This document shows positions 6,480 through 11,866 of a DNA stretch of 11,866 bases, piece after piece. The translations under genes and the position numbers were made by a program. Numbering within the stretch: the stretch's first letter is position 1; each line of letters opens with the position of its first letter. Source of the stretch: Akkermansia muciniphila (GTDB lineage: Bacteria; Verrucomicrobiota; Verrucomicrobiia; Verrucomicrobiales; V1-33); assembly GCA_943331195.2 (NCBI GenBank), contig CALQKQ020000060.1:1-11866 (forward strand), given 5' to 3'. The notes under the pieces were generated by a model. That model was not told the origin of the DNA. It did not search any database and saw nothing but the letters and a program-made list of their open reading frames with translations.

Positions 6480-8027
6480 ATGTCCCAAGCCCCCGCCAAG
6501 CCCGCGACCGCCATCACTCCGACCCGCCAGGAGGAATTTCCCGAGTGGTATCAACAGGTCATCAAGGCCTCCGACATGGCAGAAAATTCCGAGGTGCGCG
6601 GCTGCATGGTGATCAAGCCCTGGGGCTATGGCATTTGGGAAAATATCCAGCGCCAACTCGACGGCATGTTCAAGGAAACCGGCCACTCGAACGCCTATTT
6701 TCCCTTGCTCATCCCGCTCAGCTATCTAGCCAAAGAGGCGGCTCACGTGGAGGGCTTCGCCAAGGAATGCGCCGTGGTCACGCATCACCGCCTCGAAGCG
6801 CAAAAGCAGGACGATGGCAGCGTCAAAATGGTCCCCACGGGCGAGCTCGCCGAGCCCTACGTGATTCGGCCCACGAGCGAAACCATCATTGGTGCCGCCT
6901 TCGCCCGCTGGGTGGAAAGTTATCGCGACCTCCCCCTCCTCATCAATCAATGGGCTAACGTGATGCGTTGGGAAATGCGCCCACGCATCTTCTTGCGCAC
7001 CGCCGAATTCCTCTGGCAAGAAGGCCACACCGCCCACGAAACCCGCGAAGAGGCCCTCGCCGAGACTGCGCAGATGCTCCGCGTCTACGAAACCTTCGCC
7101 CGCGACCACCTCGCCCTCCCCGTCCTCACGGGCGAGAAGTCCCCGCGCGAACGCTTCCCCGGGGCCGAAAGCACCCTTTGCATCGAAGCCATGGTGCAGG
7201 ACCGCAAGGCCATCCAAGCCGGCACGAGCCACTTCCTCGGACAAAATTTCTCCACCGCTTCCGGCATCCAATTCACCGGCCGCAGCGGTGCCCGCGAGTT
7301 CGCCTGGACCACCTCCTGGGGCGTTAGCACCCGCCTCATCGGCACCCTCATCATGGCTCATAGCGACGACGACGGCCTCGTCCTGCCCCCCCGCGTCGCC
7401 ACCCAACAAATCGTGATTTTGCCGGTCACGCCCAAAGAAGATAGCAAACAGGCGGTGCTCGACGCCTGCGACGCCCTCGCCAAAGCACTGCGCGCCCGCC
7501 ACTACGCCGGCGAACCGCTCCGCGTCCAGGTGGACCGGCGCGACCTCCCCGGCGGCACGCGCAATTGGGAATGGATCAAAAAGGGCGTGCCCCTCCGCAT
7601 CGAAATCGGCCCGCGCGATTTGGAAAAAGGATCCGTCGCCGTGAGCCGTCGCGACCAAGGGCTCAAGGAAAAGGCCTTCATCCCCACGGAGGAATTGGTG
7701 CAGAGCGCGGCCGATCTGCTGGAGGCGATTCAGGCTGGATTGTTGGCGCGGGCCACGGTTTTCCGGGATGCTCACATGGTCCGCATCGCGGACCGGGCGG
7801 AGTTCGAGCGCTTTTTCACGCCGCAGAACGCGGAGAAGCCGGAAATCCACGGCGGCTTTGCCGTGGTGGACTGGGCGGGCAGCGCCGAGGACGAAGACGC
7901 CCTGCAAAAACAACTCGGGGTCACCATCCGCTGCTTGCCCTTCGGCGAGGAGTGGCTCCAGCCGGGAACTTGCTTCTACACCGGTCAGCCGAGCGCCCGC
8001 CAGGTGGTCTTTGCCAAGGCGTATTAG
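6480..8027 (+). CDS. proS: prolyl-tRNA synthetase, archaeal/eukaryal-type (type 3), with degenerate zinc domain
   Basis: ProRS charges tRNA-Pro with proline. The 515-aa protein lacks the large editing insertion of the E. coli type. It shows class II motif 1 around NAYFPLLIP (71-79), RPTSETI (130-136), motif 2 (NQWANVMRWEMRPRIFLRTAEFLWQ split over 156-180), GTSHFLGQNF (248-257) and motif 3 in the SWGVSTRLIG region (279-288). The anticodon-binding domain begins near 308, and the C-terminal extension ends in the typical KAY. In that extension the usual zinc cysteines are mostly gone: WAG at 465-467 replaces WCG, and CFYTG at 498-502 keeps only the first Cys of a CxxC pair. The catalytic core is intact, so the enzyme should be active. 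The ATG at 6480 is preferred because homologous sequence begins soon after; an in-frame ATG at 6411 would add 23 odd residues. A tRNA-Pro gene lies about 3.4 kb downstream. Confidence 0.96.
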   Translation: MSQAPAKPATAITPTRQEEFPEWYQQVIKASDMAENSEVRGCMVIKPWGYGIWENIQRQLDGMFKETGHSNAYFPLLIPLSYLAKEAAHVEGFAKECAVVTHHRLEAQKQDDGSVKMVPTGELAEPYVIRPTSETIIGAAFARWVESYRDLPLLINQWANVMRWEMRPRIFLRTAEFLWQEGHTAHETREEALAETAQMLRVYETFARDHLALPVLTGEKSPRERFPGAESTLCIEAMVQDRKAIQAGTSHFLGQNFSTASGIQFTGRSGAREFAWTTSWGVSTRLIGTLIMAHSDDDGLVLPPRVATQQIVILPVTPKEDSKQAVLDACDALAKALRARHYAGEPLRVQVDRRDLPGGTRNWEWIKKGVPLRIEIGPRDLEKGSVAVSRRDQGLKEKAFIPTEELVQSAADLLEAIQAGLLARATVFRDAHMVRIADRAEFERFFTPQNAEKPEIHGGFAVVDWAGSAEDEDALQKQLGVTIRCLPFGEEWLQPGTCFYTGQPSARQVVFAKAY

Positions 8028-8199
8028 CAAAGATTACCAGTTAGGCGAAATCCGCCTTGGGAAGGTGGCCTGGGTCTGATCTAGCGGTTTTTCCGAATTG
8101 GGGACCTGGGGCCAGCCCTGGGCATCCGCCTGGGGGCTGCCCGGCAAGTCTCCAGGGACCGGCCGAGGGAATTCGCATCCCCATCCGTCCGTCCCTCCA

Positions 8200-8895
8200 T
8201 CACTCCAGCACTGCGCGGGTGCCGTCAGCGCGGTTCGCTGGGGCAAAATCTCCGGCGGCCTCGCCTCCTGCAGCACTCTGGGCCGCGGGGGCGGCCTCGG
8301 CGCGCAAGCCGCCTTCGAGGCGGGCGAGCAGCGCCGCCGCCTGGGCCTGCCAGCTGAGGGTGGCATCGGTTAGTCCCTGGCGCGGGTCGAGCAAAGCGAG
8401 CACTTCATCGGCGAGGCGGGCCCGGGCGGGGTCGGTTAGCTCTACGGCTGCGGCGGCGTGTAGGTGGGGGACATCGGGATCCCGAGCGGGGCGGGGGCCG
8501 GATTGCGCTAGGAGGAGCTTGAGGTGCAGCCAGGCAAAGAGTTCGGCGGCGGGCTCGCCTGGCGCCACTCCCAGCCCCGAGCTGGCGCGCAGCGCGAGGT
8601 GGCGCTGTCGCTCCGGCGCCGCCAGTTGTTGATAGAGCTGGAGGCGGCGCTCCTCCAGGCTCCGCCAGGCCTTGCGCTGCGCCGCCGCTGCGACGCTGCG
8701 GCGATACCCGCCCCGGCCCGCCGTGCCGCCTAACCACACCAGCTGCCAGGCCGCCCCCAGCGCCCAGAAAACCGGCTGGTCAAAGCCCGCCAGCGCGCCG
8801 CCCAGCGCCGCCGCCGCATTGAGCGGCACCTGCCCTAGCACCGGAAGGGGTACGCGCTGCCAAAATCCAGCTTTGAGATAGGTCCACCAGGGCAT
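8200..8895 (-). CDS. unrecognised membrane-anchored protein with helical cytoplasmic domain
   Basis: I cannot assign this 231-aa protein to a named family. The N-terminus (MPWWTYLKAGFWQRVPLPVLG) leads into two hydrophobic segments at about 17-36 and 40-58. An Arg-rich stretch and a long Ala/Leu/Arg/Glu-rich, probably helical region (66-200) follow, then a low-complexity Ala-rich tail. The ATG at 8895 is chosen because the frame upstream (to 9072) codes only low-complexity Arg/Pro/Gly sequence. The opening resembles a recurrent two-helix hairpin of uncharacterised PVC-group proteins, as I remember it; this is not verified. It is transcribed divergently from the squalene/phytoene synthase, 169 bp away, and convergently to proS across a 172-bp gap with no clear terminator. 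Confidence 0.65.
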   Translation of the reverse strand: MPWWTYLKAGFWQRVPLPVLGQVPLNAAAALGGALAGFDQPVFWALGAAWQLVWLGGTAGRGGYRRSVAAAAQRKAWRSLEERRLQLYQQLAAPERQRHLALRASSGLGVAPGEPAAELFAWLHLKLLLAQSGPRPARDPDVPHLHAAAAVELTDPARARLADEVLALLDPRQGLTDATLSWQAQAAALLARLEGGLRAEAAPAAQSAAGGEAAGDFAPANRADGTRAVLE

Positions 8896-9064
8896 GGGAA
8901 AAGGTGATGAAAAAGCGCAGCAAGCCCCCGCTGGCCCGGCACTGCGCCGCGCCGGTCCCGGGAGCCCATCGTCCAAGCGCCGCCCCCGTCCCCTTTTGCG
9001 TAGGCCATCTCCCGGAGGCGGAAGTGGGCTTGATTTCCCCTCCGCCGCAGCCCATGAAAGAGGC

Positions 9065-10060
9065 GTGACCACCCCCTCTCCCGACTGCGCCCGCCCCCTG
9101 CAGGGGCCTTTGCTAGCGGCGGTGTCGCGCTCCTTTTACCTCAGCCTGCGCTTTCTGCCCCCGCCGGTGCGGGCCCCGCTCAGCGTGAGCTATCTGCTAG
9201 CGAGGGCCGCCGATACCATCGCCGACGTGGCCGCCCTTCCCGCCGCCGACCGGCTCGTCCTTCTAGCGGAATTTCGCGCCGTCCTCGCGGGGGAGGCGGT
9301 GCCTCCCTTGGCGGCCCGCGCGGCGGCCTTCGCGGAGGCCGTGGCGCACTCCGGCGAGCGCGAACTGTTGGAGCGCCTCGCCGAATGCTTCGCTCAGTTG
9401 GCCGCGCTCACCCCAGGTTCCTATGCCTTAGTTAGGGAAGTGCTCGGCCACATCCTCGACGGCATGGAGCAAGACTTACGGCGCTTTCCCGAAGCCGCGC
9501 CGCTGCGCTGTCTGGGGACCGAGGCCGAGCTGGATCAATACACCTGGCAGGTGGCCGGCTGCGTGGGGGAATTTTGGACCGCGATCTGCGCGGCGGAGTT
9601 GCCCGGCGTCTTCACCCGCCCCGCTGCCGAGATGGCCGCCTGGGGGAAAAGCTATGGCCAAGCCTTGCAGCTGATCAATATTTTGCGGGATCAAGCGGGG
9701 GACGCCGCCATCGGGCGCTGCTATCTCCCGGAGACCTCCCTGCGGGCCGCTGGGCTGCAGGGCGAAGTGGCGTGGCCGGCGCGGGACTGGACCCCGTGGC
9801 ATCGGGTGCGGCGCGATCTCCTAGGGCGCGCCAGGGAGGGCCTCGCGGCGGGCTGGTGCTACGCCGCTTCGCAGCGCTCTATCCGATTGCGTTTCGCCAC
9901 CTTGATGCCGCTTCTCATCGGCGGGGCCACCCTCGATCAGCTCGAGGCCTTGCCGGAGGACGGCCCCCCCCGCGCCCTGAAAGTCTCCCGTCCCCTTGTC
10001 AAAAAGATGGTGCGCCGCGCCCTATGGATGGCGCTGTCGGGCCGCATTTCGCCCCCTTGA
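9065..10060 (+). CDS. squalene/phytoene synthase family protein
   Basis: These enzymes condense two prenyl diphosphates head to head, farnesyl-PP to squalene or geranylgeranyl-PP to phytoene. The 331-aa product has the SRSFYLS opening (21-27), the first Asp-rich motif DTIAD (50-54), YTWQVAGCVGEFW (159-171), and the second Asp-rich motif within NILRDQAGD (205-213), followed by GRCYLP (217-222). All are residues that bind Mg2+-diphosphate, so it should be active. The C-terminal KVSRPLVKKM region is typical. The GTG at 9065 gives a family-typical length. An in-frame ATG at 8894 would add 57 low-complexity residues and overlap the divergent gene's start. There are no neighbouring desaturase, cyclase or hpn/crt genes, so squalene versus phytoene cannot be decided. 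A DUF3820 gene follows 4 bp downstream. Confidence 0.9.
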   Translation: MTTPSPDCARPLQGPLLAAVSRSFYLSLRFLPPPVRAPLSVSYLLARAADTIADVAALPAADRLVLLAEFRAVLAGEAVPPLAARAAAFAEAVAHSGERELLERLAECFAQLAALTPGSYALVREVLGHILDGMEQDLRRFPEAAPLRCLGTEAELDQYTWQVAGCVGEFWTAICAAELPGVFTRPAAEMAAWGKSYGQALQLINILRDQAGDAAIGRCYLPETSLRAAGLQGEVAWPARDWTPWHRVRRDLLGRAREGLAAGWCYAASQRSIRLRFATLMPLLIGGATLDQLEALPEDGPPRALKVSRPLVKKMVRRALWMALSGRISPP

Positions 10061-10064
10061 GCCG

Positions 10065-10394
10065 ATGGAAGCGCACGAATGGCAGGACTGGCGGGAGAAC
10101 TTGGCGGAAGCCCTGGAGGCTTTTCACACCACGCACATGCCCTTTGGCAAATATGGGCCTAAACACTATCCGCCGCGCGGCTTGCCCCTGGCGCTGCTGC
10201 CCGCCGAATATCTGATGTGGTTCAAACAGCAGGGCTTTCCCAAAAGCAAGCTGGGCAGTCTGCTCGAGGCCCTCTGCGACATCCACTACACCGGTGCCGA
10301 AGCCGTCCTCCAGCCGCGCGACGGCTCGGCCCCCAAGCCCCATCCGCTGCGCCACCCCAGGCGGCGCACCTTCGATTTTGGGAAAGGAGACTAG
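10065..10394 (+). CDS. DUF3820 family protein (QSregVF-like)
   Basis: This 109-aa cytosolic protein carries the compact family signature: MPFGKY at 25-30, LPAEYLMWF at 45-53 and GFPKSKLGSLLEAL at 57-70, with a basic tail (HPLRHPRRRTFDFG). The family was named for a Pseudomonas quorum-sensing-regulated factor; its biochemical role is not established. The ATG at 10065 lies 4 bp after the squalene/phytoene synthase stop, implying an operon and translational coupling in the absence of a Shine-Dalgarno. The stop is 15 bp from that of the convergent esterase, with no terminator hairpin between them. The N-terminal 24 residues are acidic and helical. Confidence 0.82.
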   Translation: MEAHEWQDWRENLAEALEAFHTTHMPFGKYGPKHYPPRGLPLALLPAEYLMWFKQQGFPKSKLGSLLEALCDIHYTGAEAVLQPRDGSAPKPHPLRHPRRRTFDFGKGD

Positions 10395-10409
10395 CGCCAT
10401 CTTGCGCCG

Positions 10410-11318
10410 CTATTTCCGCCAGAGCCACCGCAGGGAATCCGGCAAAATGGAGCCGCCAAACTTCCCGCTGTGGGCGGAGTCGGGCGAGAAAATGAATTGA
10501 TAGTCGTACTTCATGAACGCCAGGCTGTTGGCCATCTGCTGGTTGGCTAGGGGCCAGTTGCCGAATTTGTTATCGAGGTCGCGGGCCCCGTCCTGAAGAA
10601 AGACCCGCAGCGGCTTCGCGGGCTCCGTCCGCCGAATCAAGGCGGGGTAGATGTAGCCGCCCCGGATGTCGGTGAAGCTGCCCACGTGGCTCATCACCTT
10701 GCGGAAGAGGTCGGGCCGCTCCCAGGCCGCCGTGAAGGCGCAGATGCCCCCGCTGCTGATGCCGGCAATGGCCCGCTGCGCGGGGTCGGCGCTGAAGGAC
10801 CAGGTCTTGGCAATCTCCGGCAGCAACTCCTGCTCCAGGAAGGAAGCATAAGCGGGACTGGGCGTGTCGTATTCCTCGGAGCGATGGCTGCGCAAGCCCT
10901 TGGCCGCCTCCCAGCCGTCCCCCTCCGGCAGGGCCTCGCCAAAAACCCCAGGATTGACAAAAACGCCCAGGGTCACCGGCATCTCTCCTTTGGCGATGAG
11001 ATGATCCATCACGGTGGGCGCGCGGAATTGCCCCTGCCGGTCCACGTAGGCGTGGCCATCCTGGAAGACCATCAGCGCGGCCGGCCGAGAGGCCTCATAC
11101 TGCTGCGGCACATACACCCAATACCGCCGCACCGTGCCCGGAAAGACCCCGCCCTTGCTGACAAAGGTAAACCGCTGAATGCGCCCCTCCGGCACCCCCG
11201 CCGCCGCCTCGCCTTCGGGCGGTTTCGCATAGTCCGGCTCCGCATAGGGCTCCGCCCGCGAGGCCGCCGCCAACGCCAGAAAACTCCCCAGAAAGAAAAA
11301 AGCGCGCAAGGTTATCAT
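10410..11318 (-). CDS. secreted esterase, enterochelin esterase-like alpha/beta-hydrolase
   Basis: The 302-aa protein starts with a signal peptide (MITLRAFFFLGSFLALAAASRA, cut near residue 22) and so acts in the periplasm or outside the cell. It belongs to the putative esterase (PF00756-like) alpha/beta-hydrolases. The features seen are the oxyanion-side VFQDGHAYVD (84-93), the nucleophile elbow GISSGG (186-191, Ser188), LQDGARDLDN (241-250) supplying the acid, and the HS of SAHSGKFGG (281-289) supplying His283. The ending LPDSLRWLW (292-300) is typical of the subfamily seen beside sugar-degradation genes in PVC bacteria and Bacteroidota; substrates there are mostly acyl or feruloyl esters. 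Its real substrate is unknown. The ATG at 11318 is the best start since it opens the signal peptide; the frame continues upstream through the tRNA antisense and is not coding. It converges on the DUF3820 gene. Confidence 0.87.
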   Translation of the reverse strand: MITLRAFFFLGSFLALAAASRAEPYAEPDYAKPPEGEAAAGVPEGRIQRFTFVSKGGVFPGTVRRYWVYVPQQYEASRPAALMVFQDGHAYVDRQGQFRAPTVMDHLIAKGEMPVTLGVFVNPGVFGEALPEGDGWEAAKGLRSHRSEEYDTPSPAYASFLEQELLPEIAKTWSFSADPAQRAIAGISSGGICAFTAAWERPDLFRKVMSHVGSFTDIRGGYIYPALIRRTEPAKPLRVFLQDGARDLDNKFGNWPLANQQMANSLAFMKYDYQFIFSPDSAHSGKFGGSILPDSLRWLWRK

Positions 11319-11425
11319 GTGCCAGCCGGGACGGCCCGCCCTCCAGCTTTCTTTCAGGATGGGGGAATTTCGCTTGCGCCACGCCAGTAGGCCGCGATGG
11401 TGACTCCCTGCCAGCGTTGGCATGA

Positions 11426-11499
11426 CGGGGCGTAGCTCAGCTTGGTAGAGCGCTTGCTTTGGGAGCAAGAAGTCGTCAGTTCGAATCTGGCCGCCCCGA
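11426..11499 (+). tRNA. tRNA-Pro(TGG)
   Basis: A full cloverleaf of 74 bases folds without mismatch. The acceptor stem is CGGGGCG with CGCCCCG, the D arm GCTC/GAGC, the anticodon stem CTTGC/GCAAG around loop TTTGGGA, a five-base variable loop, and the T arm GTCAG/CTGGC with loop TTCGAAT. One G-T wobble pair occurs in the T stem. The anticodon TGG (11460-11462) reads CCN proline codons. A C1-G72 acceptor end and G37 are the usual bacterial tRNA-Pro identity features. Discriminator base A73 is at 11499. The CCA tail is not encoded, so it must be added enzymatically. Confidence 0.97.
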
Positions 11500-11544
11500 C
11501 TCTTCTGAGTTTCAGTGAGTTGCGTGCAGTATAGGGATAGGGTT

Positions 11545-11592
11545 GGAACGAGGGACGGAACGAGGGGCGGAACGAGGGGCGGAACGAGGGAA
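11545..11592 (+). repeat. 4 x 12-bp tandem repeat downstream of tRNA-Pro
   Basis: Four head-to-tail units of GGAACGAGGGGC are found: 11545-11556 and 11581-11592 with one or two variant bases at their ends, and two identical central units. A related GGTTGG precedes it. The purine-strand bias is strong (G and A rich, one or two C per unit). It falls in the gene-free 367-bp end of the window. No open frame crossing it looks like a real gene, though the minus frame gives a Val-Pro-rich peptide. Confidence 0.85.
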
Positions 11593-11712
11593 GGATTGGG
11601 TATGGGTTTCATTCTCGGTCGCTCCTGCTGGGTCGTCGGTGGCGATGGCGCGTCTTTCTGGCGGTCTGTTGCGTTCTGCATCGCTGCGCCCCAATGGGCT
11701 GTTGGATGGGGA

Positions 11713-11783
11713 GGTAGCCAGAGCGTCTCGCTCTGGGGGCTGGCAATGAAACAGACCGGGACGGTCTGGTTACCGTGGGCGTG
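11713..11783 (+). repeat. 71-bp palindromic repeat unit, copy 1
   Basis: The unit begins GGTAGCC and its second hairpin is closed by GGTTACC at 11768-11774, so its ends are near-inverted (six of seven positions pair). Inside lie two perfect hairpins: CCAGAGCG/CGCTCTGG with loop TCT (11718-11736), and CAGACCG/CGGTCTG with loop GGA (11752-11768). A tail GTGGGCGTG follows. The two hairpin tips (GTCTCG and CGGGAC) could pair with each other with a single G-U. Transcribed or single-stranded, the unit could fold into a three-way structure. It is REP-like in size and build. Confidence 0.85.
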
Positions 11784-11789
11784 GCCCTG

Positions 11790-11860
11790 GGTAGCCAGAG
11801 CGTCTCGCTCTGGGGGCTGGCAATGAATCAGACCGGGACGGTCTGGTTACCGTGGGCGTG
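11790..11860 (+). repeat. 71-bp palindromic repeat unit, copy 2
   Basis: This copy differs from copy 1 at one base (A at 11751 in copy 1, T at 11828 here), in the short linker between the two hairpins. Both hairpins are kept intact: 11795-11813 and 11829-11845. A six-base spacer (GCCCTG) separates the copies, giving a 77-bp period. The window ends six bases later, so the array may continue outside. Confidence 0.85.
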
Positions 11861-11866
11861 CGCTGC

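Noticed and set aside
6726..8030. Long minus-strand open frame of 434 codons antisense to proS
   Set aside because: It mirrors the codon structure of a certain gene in GC-rich DNA, has no family motif, and is Gly/Ala/Asp-rich in the way such shadows are.
8043..8057. Terminator after proS (AGGCG/CGCCT with a five-base loop)
   Set aside because: The stem is only 5 bp and no T-run follows.
8894..9064. 57-codon N-terminal extension of the squalene/phytoene synthase from the ATG at 8894
   Set aside because: The extension is low-complexity Arg/Pro/Gly, would overlap the divergent gene's start codon, and makes the protein longer than the family.
11515..11826. Plus-strand open frames across the terminal repeats
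   Set aside because: They consist of translated repeats ending in the same short peptide and carry no domain or credible start.
11713..11860. The two direct repeats as a CRISPR array
   Set aside because: The units are 71 bp, the spacer is 6 bp, and there are no cas genes; the internal hairpins fit a REP-like element instead.

Overview
This window is GC-rich and gene-dense, and almost every gene start lacks a Shine-Dalgarno sequence. The mix of genes (ruvB, a small outer-membrane beta-barrel protein, a urease maturation cluster, an archaeal/eukaryal-type prolyl-tRNA synthetase, a squalene/phytoene synthase and a secreted esterase) points to a Gram-negative bacterium. My best guess is the Verrucomicrobiota or another PVC lineage. 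That guess rests on the style of the proteins and of the terminal repeats, not on any database search.

Layout. The 3' part of ruvB (to 845) is followed by an unrecognised four-helix membrane protein (863-1411). A secreted small beta-barrel protein comes next (1475-2023) and ends at a strong intrinsic terminator (2057-2086). On the minus strand, ureE-ureF-ureG-ureD (4608 down to 2089) form a tight operon of urease nickel-insertion proteins, with no urease structural gene next to it. An 83-bp divergent intergenic region with two palindromes separates ureE from a large exported protein (4692-6374). That protein has the fold signature of an N-acetylmuramoyl-L-alanine amidase but has lost three of its four zinc/catalytic positions. 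Next come proS (6480-8027), an unrecognised minus-strand membrane protein (8200-8895), and divergently a squalene/phytoene synthase (9065-10060) followed 4 bp later by a DUF3820-type protein. A convergent secreted alpha/beta-hydrolase esterase (10410-11318, minus) is followed by tRNA-Pro(UGG) at 11426-11499.

The last 367 bases (11500-11866) hold no convincing gene. They carry a 4 x 12-bp tandem repeat and two near-identical 71-bp direct repeats, each with two perfect short hairpins between near-inverted ends. This looks like a REP-like dispersed element running up to the window edge.

Most genes are housekeeping or metabolic. The parts most worth a second look are the active-site-degenerate amidase, the 71-bp palindromic repeat units, the lack of Shine-Dalgarno sites, and the ProRS with a mostly lost zinc site. 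I see no defence system, CRISPR array, phage or transposase gene.
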